Shown: positions 8,669 through 17,650, counted from the first letter of the stretch. The stretch: DNA of 64,000 bases from Dyadobacter jejuensis (GCF_003149085.1 NZ_QGDT01000004.1:248001-312000); one strand, 5' to 3'. Numbers and translations: made by a program. The notes: a model not told the origin generated them from the letters alone.

Positions 8669-9928
8669 ATGTATAATCATTTCAAATTAATAAGTTTATC
8701 CCATCATAACGCCTCTCTAGAGATTAGGGAACGGCTGGCTTTGAATGAAGATTCGGCCAAGAGTTTGATGCTGAGGTTGAAAGACTTCTTTGAGATTACC
8801 GACGTATTGGTGGTCTCGACTTGTAATAGGACGGAGGTATACTATTCGGCTGGTAGTGATTTGAATGATGAAATTATAAAATTGCTCCTGCTGGAAAAAG
8901 GTATTTCATCCTTTGAGAAGTATTTACCCTATTTCGAAAAATTTGATAGTGGTGATCTAGCCGCTAGGCATTTATTCGAAGTGGCCACGGGGTTGCACTC
9001 TCAGGTAATGGGGGATATGCAGATTCCCAACCAGATTAAGCATGCTTATCAGTGGTCGGCCGATCTTAATATGGCTGGGCCTTTCCTTCATAGACTACTA
9101 CATACCATCTTTTTTGCCAATAAAAGGGTAGCTCAAGAGACCTTTTTTCGAGATGGCGCCGCCTCTGTTTCTTATGCCGCCGTGGAGCTATTAGAGAGCC
9201 TTATGCCTCATCCAAAGATCCTTATTGCGGGGCTGGGGGAGATAGGTACCGATGTAGTAAGAAATTTGTCGGAACGCGATGGTATCGAAGTGACCCTGCT
9301 CAATAGAACGCGCCAGAAGTCGGAGGAACTGTCCACTGAGCTTGGCTTTGGCGTAGCCGACTTTGCCGACTTAGAACAGGAAATCGCTAAGGCCGATATT
9401 ATTGTCAGCTCCATCTTTATGGATAAGCCGCTATTTACCAAAGAAATGATGGTGAGGCTTAGAGGGATGTCTTTCAAATATTTTATTGACTTATCGGTCC
9501 CACGCAGCGTTTCTCCCGAAGTAGAGGAAATACCCGGGGTCATGCTATATACCATGGACTCCATTCGTTCGAGGGCCGATCAGGCTTTAGAAAAACGCAT
9601 GAATGCGATACCTCATGTACGAGAGATTATCGACGAAGCACTCAGAGAGTTTAATGACTGGTCCAAAGAAATGGTCGTTTCACCTACGATTCAAAAGTTG
9701 AAGGGTGCCTTGGAGCAAATCCGTAAGGAGGAGCTTATGCGATTCAATAAGAGCCTTACCGAATTGGAAATGGAAAAGGTGGATAGGATTACGGCTAGTA
9801 TGATGCAGAAGATCCTAAAGCTGCCCGTGTTACAACTAAAAGCGGCTTGCAAGCGGGGAGAGGCCGAAACACTGATCGATGTGCTCAACGACCTGTTTAA
9901 TTTGGAGAAAGAAAAGGAGAATCATTGA
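8669..9928 (+). CDS. hemA: Glutamyl-tRNA reductase
   Basis: HemA reduces glutamyl-tRNA to glutamate-1-semialdehyde with NADPH, the first committed step of C5 tetrapyrrole (haem) synthesis, in the cytoplasm. From the ATG at 8669, SHHNASLEIRERLAL opens the protein and the catalytic cysteine is Cys52 in STCNRTEVY. The GLGEIGTDVVRNL motif in the middle is the NADPH-binding Rossmann loop, and the C-terminal helices form the dimerisation domain. The length of 419 residues is normal. A GTG lies immediately before this ATG, but the ATG fits the family start better. A strong terminator follows at 9954-9993. No other haem gene is next to it. Confidence 0.97.
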   Translation: MYNHFKLISLSHHNASLEIRERLALNEDSAKSLMLRLKDFFEITDVLVVSTCNRTEVYYSAGSDLNDEIIKLLLLEKGISSFEKYLPYFEKFDSGDLAARHLFEVATGLHSQVMGDMQIPNQIKHAYQWSADLNMAGPFLHRLLHTIFFANKRVAQETFFRDGAASVSYAAVELLESLMPHPKILIAGLGEIGTDVVRNLSERDGIEVTLLNRTRQKSEELSTELGFGVADFADLEQEIAKADIIVSSIFMDKPLFTKEMMVRLRGMSFKYFIDLSVPRSVSPEVEEIPGVMLYTMDSIRSRADQALEKRMNAIPHVREIIDEALREFNDWSKEMVVSPTIQKLKGALEQIRKEELMRFNKSLTELEMEKVDRITASMMQKILKLPVLQLKAACKRGEAETLIDVLNDLFNLEKEKENH

Positions 9929-9953
9929 GCAATATCATTGCGCATATATAACT

Positions 9954-9993
9954 AAAAAAATGGCCGATGGATCTATTCCATAGGCCATTTTTT
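9954..9993 (+). terminator. Terminator after hemA
   Basis: An A tract and TGGCC (9954-9965) pairs with GGCCA and a T tract (9983-9993), with a further ATGG/CCAT pairing inside. It lies 25 bp after the hemA stop. The A/T symmetry means it could act in both directions. Confidence 0.85.
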
Positions 9994-10221
9994 ATTATAA
10001 AAGAGCGATAAGCAGCTGCCTATCGCTCTAAAAACTACCTTACCCTCCACAATAACCATAACAAAATGAATCGCCTGAGCGCGTTTCCTTTACTGGTTAT
10101 ATATTTTTAATGAATTGATCCAAAACAAATGTTCTACCATACTTACGTAGGAAAGAGTACATTTGGATCAGTACCGGGTGAAAAAAAATTCAAAATTAAG
10201 AATAGTCGATACTGAGCCTAC

Positions 10222-10255
10222 AAAAAAGCACTGCTTAATCGCTTAAGAAGTGCTT
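10222..10255 (-). terminator. Terminator after the DEAD-box helicase gene
   Basis: AAGCACT (10226-10232) pairs with AGTGCTT (10249-10255). On the minus strand the hairpin is followed by a U tract (A run 10222-10227, partly shared with the stem). It sits 36 bp beyond the helicase stop. Confidence 0.8.
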
Positions 10256-10290
10256 TGGAGTCCATGAGCCTGGGAAGAGGTGCTCTGTTA

Positions 10291-11616
10291 TTATTTCTTT
10301 CCCGACCTTTTGATAGGTCTTCCATATTTTAGCGCCTTTTCGGCCGCATGATTCCTGCGCACATTGACTTTTTGATTTTTTGCCTTCTTTTCATGGAAAG
10401 CCGGGCCTACATCTTCCATTTTCGGCCTCTTTACCAAAATGTTCTTCATATGCACTTTGGGTTCCTCATCCTCTGTAAGGATTTCCGATAGCTTAAGTCC
10501 TTCGGGATGGTCGAGCATCGGAATCTTATAGTTCATCAGTTCTTCTATAGCTTCCTGAAACTCCTGCTCCCGCTCGGTAATAAAAGAAATGGCGATCCCC
10601 TGTTGATCGGCACGGCCAGTCCGGCCGATGCGGTGCATGTAATTTTCTGGAGTTTCCGGCAAATCAAAATTGATGACATGCGACACTTCGGCCACATCCA
10701 AGCCCCTGGCAATAATATCGGTCGCAATCAGAAGGCGGTAAGTGCCATCCTGAAAGTGGTTGACAGTCTGAAACCGGTTGTTTTGAGCCTTATTAGAGTG
10801 TATCACCCCTACCTTCCCCAATTGGCTTACTTCCATTTGTTCGTAAAGCTGGTCGGCCAGGCGTTTGGTCGCCGTAAATACGATCACTTTCGTGAAGCTA
10901 GGGTCTTCCAAGAGCTTGTCTAACAAATTTACTTTGGAGTAAAAATTGGGTATGGCATAAGCTCCTTGCTGTATATTGCTCAAAGGGGTTCCGGTTGGTG
11001 CGGCTTCCACCTTTTCGGGGTCATTAAAATGCAGCTTCATGAGGGCTTCTACCTCTGGAGTGAGCGTAGCAGAGAATAATAAATTTTGCCTTTTTTTGGG
11101 TAAAAGATCCAGCATGGTATTCAACTGGTGTCTGAAGCCTAAATTCAGCATTTCGTCTACCTCATCGATGACCAATTTTTTGACCGACTTAGTCTTAAAG
11201 GTACCATTCATGGCCATGTCGATCAGTCGACCGGGGGTGGCTACGATAATGTCGGCGCCTTGTTTTAATTCGGCCATCTGAACTTTTAAGTTCCCTCCTC
11301 CATATATACCCACCGTCTGGAGGGTGAGGTATTTGCTGAGCTTCTCTACCTGTTCTATCACCTGCACGACTAGCTCTCTGGTAGGGACTAATATGACCAA
11401 TTGGGGCAGACGATCCTTGCCAAATTGCATCTGTCTAAGACTAGGAAGCAAATAGGCGAAGGTTTTTCCTGTTCCTGTTTGAGCGATGCCACACACATCT
11501 TTTCCTGACATAGTAACGGAAAAAACTTTATGTTGAATGGTGGTAGGGGTGCTTAAACCAAGGTCCGAAAGGGCATTCAGTAAGGGTTTGTTGAGATTGA
11601 GGTCTTCGAAAGTCAT
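10291..11616 (-). CDS. DEAD-box ATP-dependent RNA helicase (DEVD variant)
   Basis: All the core motifs are visible in order: TPTTIQHKVF (Q), AQTGTGKT (I), PTREL (Ia), VIDEVDEML (II), SAT (III), IHSNKAQNNR (between motifs IV and V), ATDIIARGLDV (V) and HRIGRTGRA (VI). Motif II reads DEVD instead of DEAD, a tolerated variation of the third residue. The C terminus is a basic tail rich in Lys and Arg (ending KYGRPIKRSGKK) that probably binds RNA. It likely unwinds RNA in ribosome assembly or mRNA turnover, as RhlE-like helicases do. The start is the ATG at 11616, which begins MTFEDLNLNKPLL as in the family; a GTG 24 nt further upstream is less likely. The last gene of a minus-strand run. Confidence 0.95.
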   Translation of the reverse strand: MTFEDLNLNKPLLNALSDLGLSTPTTIQHKVFSVTMSGKDVCGIAQTGTGKTFAYLLPSLRQMQFGKDRLPQLVILVPTRELVVQVIEQVEKLSKYLTLQTVGIYGGGNLKVQMAELKQGADIIVATPGRLIDMAMNGTFKTKSVKKLVIDEVDEMLNLGFRHQLNTMLDLLPKKRQNLLFSATLTPEVEALMKLHFNDPEKVEAAPTGTPLSNIQQGAYAIPNFYSKVNLLDKLLEDPSFTKVIVFTATKRLADQLYEQMEVSQLGKVGVIHSNKAQNNRFQTVNHFQDGTYRLLIATDIIARGLDVAEVSHVINFDLPETPENYMHRIGRTGRADQQGIAISFITEREQEFQEAIEELMNYKIPMLDHPEGLKLSEILTEDEEPKVHMKNILVKRPKMEDVGPAFHEKKAKNQKVNVRRNHAAEKALKYGRPIKRSGKK

Positions 11617-11702
11617 GCCAATAATAGGTGAATAAAGCACAAAGGTAAGCTTTTATCACATTATTTTGATTATATGCTCCCGTAGTGGGCCATTGGTCGG
11701 CA

Positions 11703-12710
11703 CTACTCCGACGGGGTAGACTGAATACGATGGGCTATTTCTTGACGAAGAAACTGAGGATCCTGAATGGCCCGAACATAGGCTTTCAGCGTCCTAATTT
11801 CTTTTTTTACCTGGTTTATATTGGTCTGAAACTGTATTTCTATTGCTTTCGGGTTGAGTGTATGTACCGAATCTATCTGGCAAATCACCGCCAGGTTTTC
11901 TCTTTCGGCCGATAAGCGTTCTGTTAAACGCTCAAGCTGCCTTTTATAACCCTTTATATAATGATTCAATACCTTCGAGCTACTCTCCAGGTGGACGGTT
12001 TCTAGTGATAGCTGAAGATTCAGCATTTCTTTTAAGTCTTCGTTTCGATAGGCCGCAGTTATTTCTTGCACTTTTGCAGTTTTCTCTTCCTTAAGTCTCT
12101 CGTCCAGTTCGAGGTCTGGATGAAATTCTTTGATGAGCCTTAGATAGAGTTTCCTTATGGCTAGCCGAAGCCTTTCTTGCTCCCGTCGTGCCCGATCGGC
12201 TAGCTTTTCCTCCGGCGACCAAGCCTTCGATTCATCTGCCAGAGGTATTGTTTCGTCTAATGTAGTACCTGTGTCGCCCTGCTCCTCGGTGGGAGTTATA
12301 GGTGGGCCTAGGGTTCTATTATCTTCAGGTTTCTCCTGGTTTGTAATGTTCCAATAGCGAAGATAGAGGTTTTTCAAGGCCTCAGTTCCGGAGCCGTGCA
12401 TCAGGTAGGTGGTATACTCGATGATGATACTCGCCAGGTGCTTGCTTTCGTGTGGGGCGAATACCCCGCTTCGGTACCATTGGTCGAGCTTCTGTACCAT
12501 TTCCTGAAAACATTCGGCATACACCTTTTGGAGGGGAGTCAACTCCAATTGCCGTCGACTCCTGTAATGCTCAATCGTACTCCTCAAGGAGGACAATTCA
12601 GCTTCAGCTTTTTCTAAGGCTACAGACAATTGCTTGAACTCCTTTTGCTTTTTACTCCATAAGGCTTCTGGTTGTTTTATAGGGAGTAATGCCTTAGTTG
12701 GTTCGTTCAT
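11703..12710 (-). CDS. Coiled-coil protein with J-domain-like HPD motif
   Basis: I do not recognise a named family for this 335-residue soluble protein. Residues 20-50 form a predicted coiled coil. Residues 180-235 read like helices II-III of a J domain: a basic helix (RLAIRKLYLRLIKEF), then HPD at 197-199, then ITAAYRNEDLKEML. This is the co-chaperone signature that stimulates DnaK ATPase activity. J-domain helix IV is hard to see, and a second coiled coil fills the C terminus (about 250-320). It is the last of three tightly spaced genes (purN, EamA, this; gaps 8 and 6 bp). A chaperone-linked role is an inference from HPD only. Confidence 0.8.
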   Translation of the reverse strand: MNEPTKALLPIKQPEALWSKKQKEFKQLSVALEKAEAELSSLRSTIEHYRSRRQLELTPLQKVYAECFQEMVQKLDQWYRSGVFAPHESKHLASIIIEYTTYLMHGSGTEALKNLYLRYWNITNQEKPEDNRTLGPPITPTEEQGDTGTTLDETIPLADESKAWSPEEKLADRARREQERLRLAIRKLYLRLIKEFHPDLELDERLKEEKTAKVQEITAAYRNEDLKEMLNLQLSLETVHLESSSKVLNHYIKGYKRQLERLTERLSAERENLAVICQIDSVHTLNPKAIEIQFQTNINQVKKEIRTLKAYVRAIQDPQFLRQEIAHRIQSTPSE

Positions 12711-12716
12711 AACGGG

Positions 12717-13619
12717 TCAGATGGAGATGCCTAGCTCCTGGTAGGAGATCAGAATGACGGAAATAATGGCTACCAACAATCCAAGCCGGTTGAGGCCTGA
12801 AAGTTTTTCCTTGTACAGAAGCCATGCAGCTACTGACGATACCAACATGGTAAGAATATTGTAAATTGGGAAGACGAAGGCGGCACTATTGGCGAATATT
12901 TGAAGGGCTTTAAGTAAGAAATAAAGCGACAAAAAATTGGGTATGCCCAAAAGGACTCCACCCATAATGCTCCGAATCGATAGCATTTCTTTGGTTTTCC
13001 ATATGGATGTGGCCAGCAGTAGGGTCCCAATCAGGGCGGCACCCGAGCAGGCAATAATCATGAATACCGTACTTTGACTCGGGCTATAATAAGTGAAAGT
13101 AAGATAGTTGATCAGCGTGTTATTGGTTCCGGTACCTATAAAGGTGAGTATGGGGAGGGATAGTAACCATAAGTTCCTCCGTTGGTGTTGGGTGCTGTTC
13201 TTTTTGATGCCTCCCAAGGTTAGTGCGACTAGGGCCAAAACAATACCAGCATAGTTGAGGGGGGTAAACACCTTATTGTTATTTTGGAAAATAAACAAGC
13301 CGAATACTACCGGAATAACCAACGACATATTGGCCGCCAAGGAAGAGGCCGTTACGCTGACCTTCTGCGCGGTAAGTCCAATGAGTAAGAATATAGCAAT
13401 GAAAAGAGCCCCTAAGGACAGTGTCAACAAGCTCGCTTTACTGCTATAGTCTATCTGAGAGAAAATATTAAGATCGGGGGTAAGTACCAATCCTGTTAAC
13501 ACGCAGGCGTAGTAATTTACGACCACGGCATGGAACGAATTGACCCGATGGCTTGGGTAGGCCCTCATAATGAGGTATAAACAAACCGTAAAAAATACCG
13601 ACAGCGCAAAGTAAATCAT
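12717..13619 (-). CDS. EamA/DMT superfamily transporter
   Basis: The 300-residue protein has about ten hydrophobic segments in two halves, the layout of drug/metabolite transporters with two EamA repeats. Typical features are FHAVVVNYYACVLTG in the first half, ILVLAL-type repeats, and a C-terminal LLYKEKLSGLNRLGLL loop before the last helix, close to the pattern of EamA ends. The substrate cannot be read from sequence. It lies between purN (8 bp upstream) and the HPD protein (6 bp downstream), so the three are probably co-transcribed, without an obvious functional link. Confidence 0.87.
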   Translation of the reverse strand: MIYFALSVFFTVCLYLIMRAYPSHRVNSFHAVVVNYYACVLTGLVLTPDLNIFSQIDYSSKASLLTLSLGALFIAIFLLIGLTAQKVSVTASSLAANMSLVIPVVFGLFIFQNNNKVFTPLNYAGIVLALVALTLGGIKKNSTQHQRRNLWLLSLPILTFIGTGTNNTLINYLTFTYYSPSQSTVFMIIACSGAALIGTLLLATSIWKTKEMLSIRSIMGGVLLGIPNFLSLYFLLKALQIFANSAAFVFPIYNILTMLVSSVAAWLLYKEKLSGLNRLGLLVAIISVILISYQELGISI

Positions 13620-13627
13620 CTGAAAAG

Positions 13628-14203
13628 TTAATCGGCCAGGTTTTGTAAAATGGAGTCTATCACCTCTGGATAGTGCTTATGTTCCAACACTTGTACCTTA
13701 CGGGCTATATCCTCGGGGCTGTCTGCTGGGGTTATCGAACAATGCGCCTGAAAAATGATATTTCCTTCGTCGTAATGTTCGTTGACAAAATGAATGGTGA
13801 TCCCTGATTCTATTTCTTGGGCCTCCTTGACGGCTTCATGTACAAAGTGGCCATACATACCCTTACCTCCAAACTTAGGGAGTAGGGCAGGGTGGATATT
13901 GACCATGCGGTTCGGATAGGCTTTGACCATTGCGTCTGGAATCAGCATCATAAAACCCGCCAAAATGATAAAATCTATTCCCTCATTTTTTAATAGGTTG
14001 AGGATTTTGCCTGTATCGTAAAAACTCTTTCTGTCGAATACGAGTGTCGGGATGCTAAACTTCCTGGCCCTTCTAATGACCCCCGCATCTGGATTGTTAG
14101 TGAGTACGAGACTAATTTCGACATCGGTCTGATTCTCGAAATATTCAAATATCTTTTCTGCGTTGGTGCCGGAGCCGGAGGCAAATAGGGCAATGCGATT
14201 CAT
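13628..14203 (-). CDS. purN: Phosphoribosylglycinamide formyltransferase
   Basis: PurN transfers a formyl group from 10-formyltetrahydrofolate to GAR in purine synthesis. The phosphate-binding loop ALFASGSGTNAEKIF is at the N terminus. The catalytic Asn-His pair is in VNIHPALLPKF and the catalytic Asp is in EHYDEGNIIFQ. The 191-residue length is normal. The gene leads a three-gene minus-strand unit with the EamA transporter and the HPD protein. purE and purK lie elsewhere in this window (61-63 kb), so the purine genes are scattered. Confidence 0.96.
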   Translation of the reverse strand: MNRIALFASGSGTNAEKIFEYFENQTDVEISLVLTNNPDAGVIRRARKFSIPTLVFDRKSFYDTGKILNLLKNEGIDFIILAGFMMLIPDAMVKAYPNRMVNIHPALLPKFGGKGMYGHFVHEAVKEAQEIESGITIHFVNEHYDEGNIIFQAHCSITPADSPEDIARKVQVLEHKHYPEVIDSILQNLAD

Positions 14204-14274
14204 GAGTACTGGGTTTCTTTATCGTTGTAGGTACTTTCCTTCCCTGAAAAGGAGCCATAGAAAGTGTAAAATTA

Positions 14275-14311
14275 TAAAAAGAAAGCGGCTTTCGAGTGTG
14301 AAAGCCGCTTT
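14275..14311 (-). terminator. Terminator after the TapB-like gene
   Basis: A perfect 12-bp stem, AAAGCGGCTTTC (14282-14293) with GAAAGCCGCTTT (14300-14311) and a 6-nt loop, is followed on the minus strand by CTTTTTATAA. It lies 48 bp beyond the stop of the gene at 14359-15054 and upstream of purN. Confidence 0.8.
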
Positions 14312-14358
14312 AGCATTTTATAATCTTGTAAAATTTCAGGATTACCCTTGTCCAGTGA

Positions 14359-15054
14359 TCAATATATTTTGACCAGTTCCGAACGTGATATAAGCTTTCC
14401 TTTTCTATAGGACTCTGTTTTGATATCCCATAATATCCCTGGGGCTCTGTAAGAGATGCTGGACATTTCCATTTTCATCCCCATACCCATTTTGGTCTCC
14501 ATGAGCATATTAGAGGTCACTTTAAATGCGTCGTATGAGCCCGCTGGGACGGTAATGTTTTCTTTGCTTTCCACTTTCCGGTCGGTTATAGAAAGTCCAA
14601 AGGTAACATTCAATGGGCCAGAGCTTCCTTCGCCCACTATTGAAGCATCCTTAAGTTTTTGGCCTACATTTAGCTGCCCTGGGTAAATAATATCGGTGGA
14701 AGTGAATTTCATTTGGAAGCTTTCCAGGGATTTAAGCTGATCTTGGTTGATCATCGATCCAGCATCTATCATGGTGGAATTTCCATCACAGATCATCTTA
14801 TAGCTGTTTTTCATCTGGGAGTCTCCTTTTTTTGAGAAAGCCTCGAATTCCAAGGTTACGATCACTTTGCCGCCTTCCGATTTGACATCAGTGATTTTGT
14901 ATATCAAATTTCCAGACGGTTTACCTTTGCCGTCAAAGGTAGCCATCTCGAAGCCACTACCTTTTTTTAAAGCCACTCCCATACACTCTTGGGCCATGGT
15001 GTGGGCCATGGTTCCGACGAATAGCAGTAGCAATACATAGAGAGATCTTAACAT
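14359..15054 (-). CDS. Secreted TapB/DUF3108-like protein
   Basis: The 231-residue protein has an N-terminal signal peptide (LYVLLLLFVGTMAHTMAQ), so it is exported. The mature protein is beta-rich with a repeated layout of strand-forming segments. The segment NITVPAGSYDAFKVTSN followed by SYRAPGILWDIKTES matches the pattern of TapB/DUF3108-type periplasmic proteins, in which a conserved VPAGxY-xxxKV element precedes an APGxG-xV element. The function of this group is unknown. A Met-rich stretch (METKMGMGMKMEM, residues about 185-197) could bind metal but may also be chance. It is transcribed alone and ends at the terminator at 14275-14311. Confidence 0.78.
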   Translation of the reverse strand: MLRSLYVLLLLFVGTMAHTMAQECMGVALKKGSGFEMATFDGKGKPSGNLIYKITDVKSEGGKVIVTLEFEAFSKKGDSQMKNSYKMICDGNSTMIDAGSMINQDQLKSLESFQMKFTSTDIIYPGQLNVGQKLKDASIVGEGSSGPLNVTFGLSITDRKVESKENITVPAGSYDAFKVTSNMLMETKMGMGMKMEMSSISYRAPGILWDIKTESYRKGKLISRSELVKIY

Positions 15055-15248
15055 GTTGTCTTTTGTTTATGTGAATAGAAGCACTTTAAAGATACGAAGT
15101 ATAATAGAAAAGTTGGCTACCACTGAGTAAATGACCGAATTTGAAGGGTAGGTGATTTTTTCTATTGTGTAGTCTGTCATTCGAGGACTAGGTAGGTGGG
15201 GCCTTTGTAGAGCCTAGCTTATTGGGGGCCTATAGTTGTTTGGTAGTT

Positions 15249-16130
15249 CTAAGCGGCTATCATCGTCAGCAAGCCTAGCAACATGATAATTTTACAATAA
15301 GTGCTCAGCGCTTTAAAGTCACGAATGGTATCGGCTTTTGAAAGCTTTTGGGTTAGAAAAATAATGGGCAGCAGTAGTATCAGAAACAAGCCCATGAGTA
15401 AGGTATTATTGAGTACAGAGGCCATTGAAAACAGGATAAGAACGAAACCACCAATAAAAATATACAAGAAATTTCGAGTTTTAGGGATGCCCCATAGGAT
15501 AGGCAAGGTACGGCAACCATGGGCCATGTCGCCTCTAATGTCCTCCATGTCCTTTACGACTTCTCGTATAAACGAAATAAAGAAGGAAAAGATCGCATAG
15601 ATAAGCACCAGTTGCCGGTTATTTGGATAATGGACCGTCAGGATCAGTAAAGAGAGGCCTGTGAGTAAAGAAACTATAAAATTGCCGATAAACGGGAGCC
15701 GTTTGAACCGTTCGGAGTAAAACCACAGGAGCGTAATTGAAAAGACATTTATAAGGAATATCTTAGGACTGACCAGAAGTCCTAAAGCGGCTCCCAATAC
15801 ATTTAAAACCTGATGAGCCCCCATGGCCCAACGTCTTTTAAGGTATCGGCCAACCACGACTCTCTCGGGCTTGTTAACGATATCGATTTTGATGTCGAAG
15901 TAATCATTAATAATATAGCCGGCAGCAGCAATGCATACGGTAGACAACGAAATGATAAACATATCCTTATCTGCCACAATTTGTCTCCAATTCTCTGCAG
16001 GGCCTATTAGTAATATTCTTGTGAAGTACTGAGTAAGGGTAACGATGATTAGATTCGTTATCCGGACCAGTCGGAAGCTTCCCCAAAGATATTCCCTGAT
16101 TTTAATTTTTGATCGTGCCGACACATTCAT
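15249..16130 (-). CDS. UbiA family prenyltransferase (GGGP synthase-like)
   Basis: This polytopic membrane enzyme of 293 residues has two Asp-rich motifs: NDYFDIKIDIVNKPER in the first half and KDMEDIRGD in the second. These bind Mg-diphosphate of the prenyl donor. The protein matches UbiA-family members in Bacteroidota usually annotated as geranylgeranylglycerol-phosphate geranylgeranyltransferase or as quinone-related prenyltransferases. Eight to nine transmembrane segments are visible. There are no quinone or ether-lipid genes nearby, so the acceptor cannot be decided from this window. The start is ATG at 16128-16130. Confidence 0.9.
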   Translation of the reverse strand: MNVSARSKIKIREYLWGSFRLVRITNLIIVTLTQYFTRILLIGPAENWRQIVADKDMFIISLSTVCIAAAGYIINDYFDIKIDIVNKPERVVVGRYLKRRWAMGAHQVLNVLGAALGLLVSPKIFLINVFSITLLWFYSERFKRLPFIGNFIVSLLTGLSLLILTVHYPNNRQLVLIYAIFSFFISFIREVVKDMEDIRGDMAHGCRTLPILWGIPKTRNFLYIFIGGFVLILFSMASVLNNTLLMGLFLILLLPIIFLTQKLSKADTIRDFKALSTYCKIIMLLGLLTMIAA

Positions 16131-16481
16131 TAGGCTAATTTACCGAGATAATTATTCAAAGATAAAGTTATTCAACTTTCTTAACACGCAAAATGGTATT
16201 GATTCCAAAACTTTTAATATAAATGGCTCAAAACCAGGAATAGGGTTGGTTTCGGCCGATTTGGATGGCTTGTAGCCGTAAAGATGGTGCGCTGCGGAGC
16301 AATGGCTTTTATATGGTGCGATGCGCAAGCCAATGACTGGCGCCATGGGAGGGTCGAGCAACGAGAACCTATAGGATCAAAATAGAATTTACTTCAATTT
16401 TACGATCCTTTTGCCCATATTGAAGACAGAAAAGAAATGGTGCCTTATTAGAAAAATTGCAATACTTATCGATTTTCAGCC
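16131..16481. other. Intergenic region with a GC-rich imperfect repeat
   Basis: This 351-bp gap lies between divergent genes (UbiA and an MDR oxidoreductase). It contains two imperfect direct repeats beginning ATGGTGCG at 16284 and 16313 and a GGCGCC palindrome near 16340, in an otherwise AT-rich stretch. A minus-strand frame at 16152-16361 is open but has no family signature, so no gene is called. Confidence 0.5.
16284..16335. repeat. Imperfect direct repeat of about 22 bp, two copies
   Basis: ATGGTGCGCTGCGGAGCAAT at 16284 and ATGGTGCGATGCGCAAGCCA at 16313 share the first 8 bases and most of the next 7. The copies lie 29 bp apart start to start, in a GC-rich patch. It may be a remnant of an older element or a regulator site; nothing else supports either. 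Confidence 0.4.
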
Positions 16482-17456
16482 ATGAAAGCCCTACTATTTG
16501 AGAAATACGGTCGTCCAGAAGACGTTCTCCAGCTAGGGGAAATAGCCCGTCCAGAACCTCAGGAAAATGAAGTCTTGATCAGGGTTATGGCCACCGCCGT
16601 CAATGATTATGACTGGAGCGTACTAAGGGGAAAGCCTCTCGTATACCGCCTAATGTATGGGCTGCTGAAGCCCAAGATGAATATACCAGGCATGGAGCTA
16701 TCGGGTGAGGTGGTAGGAATGGGGGCTGAGGTTAGGCAGTTTGAAGTGGGTGACGCAGTTTTTGGAGATATATCTCATTATGGCTTCGGGACCTTTGCCG
16801 AATACATCGCTATAGACGCCAAGGCCGTGGTGAAAATGCCTCCAGGGATGAGTTTTGTAGAGGCTGCGGCCATTCCTCATGCGGCTGGCCTCGCCTTTCA
16901 GGCGTTAGAGGATTTGGATAGGGCGGGAAAGGGGCAACGGGTGTTGATCAACGGGGCGGGTGGAGGTGTAGGTGCCGTTGGCCTACAATTAGCCAAAAAC
17001 AGAGGCTACGAAGTAGTAGGGGTCGATGCACAGGAAAAACTGACTAAGATGAAAGCGATGGGTTTTGATGAGGTGCTGGATTACCGCCAAACCGACATTA
17101 CCAAGGTTTCTCAACGGTATGATCTGATTTTGGATTGTAAGTGTTGTAAGTCCATATTTTTATTTCCAAAGATACTTACCCCCAAGGGGCGTTATGTGGC
17201 CATTGGAGGGGAGGTTCTAAGCCTGTTGCAAGTAGCGCTCTTCGGTAAAATCCTAGGCCTACTAACCAAGCAAAGGTTTCAAGTACTGAGCTTGAAATCC
17301 AATAAAGATTTAGCGAAAATTGGGGATCAGTTTAATCACAACCTCTTGAATACCCATGTTGATGGCCCTTTCCCATGGACCGACGCCCCAAGGTTAATTC
17401 AATATTTTGGAGAAGGGAAACATCAGGGGAAAATAGTTTTGATGGTAAGTGATTAA
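16482..17456 (+). CDS. Zinc-independent MDR oxidoreductase (quinone reductase-like)
   Basis: The 324-residue protein has the medium-chain dehydrogenase/reductase fold. An N-terminal GroES-like part (MKALLFEKYGRPEDVLQLGE) leads to the NAD(P)H-binding loop NGAGGGVGAVGLQLAK at about residues 160-175. The Cys/His zinc-ligand sets of classical alcohol dehydrogenases are absent, placing it with quinone reductase and zeta-crystallin-like NADPH enzymes. The C-terminal part has the hydrophobic FFPKILTPKGRYVAIGG-type segment. It is cytoplasmic. The substrate is unknown. It is transcribed alone, divergent from the UbiA gene. Confidence 0.9.
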   Translation: MKALLFEKYGRPEDVLQLGEIARPEPQENEVLIRVMATAVNDYDWSVLRGKPLVYRLMYGLLKPKMNIPGMELSGEVVGMGAEVRQFEVGDAVFGDISHYGFGTFAEYIAIDAKAVVKMPPGMSFVEAAAIPHAAGLAFQALEDLDRAGKGQRVLINGAGGGVGAVGLQLAKNRGYEVVGVDAQEKLTKMKAMGFDEVLDYRQTDITKVSQRYDLILDCKCCKSIFLFPKILTPKGRYVAIGGEVLSLLQVALFGKILGLLTKQRFQVLSLKSNKDLAKIGDQFNHNLLNTHVDGPFPWTDAPRLIQYFGEGKHQGKIVLMVSD

Positions 17457-17650
17457 TTATTAGTATTTTAGTTCTTGTTCCTATAGGGTCAACCGGGTCG
17501 GAGAAATGTAGATTAACCCATAAGAATAAGTGAAAAGTTTAAGTTTGTCCCGGTTTTGGGACGAAAAACAAAGGTTTTGTGTTATTAGCCTATCTGGTCG
17601 CTAATTTTAGACCTTAACGGGTAGTTTTTTGATATTAAAGAAGTAATTGT

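Larger units (their letters stand above)
9929..10290. other. Intergenic region between convergent hemA and helicase genes
   Basis: This 362-bp stretch holds three hairpins: the hemA terminator (9954-9993), a 9-bp stem AGAGCGATA/TATCGCTCT at 10002-10029 with only a weak U tract, and the helicase terminator (10222-10255). Between 10030 and 10221 I see no gene or recognisable element. Confidence 0.7.

Noticed and set aside
10002..10029. Second hairpin (AGAGCGATA/TATCGCTCT) after hemA
   Set aside because: The stem is good but the U tract is weak in either direction, so it is not called as a separate terminator.
16152..16361. 70-codon minus-strand ORF in the UbiA/MDR intergenic gap
   Set aside because: No recognised motif, and it overlaps repeat-like sequence; likely chance.
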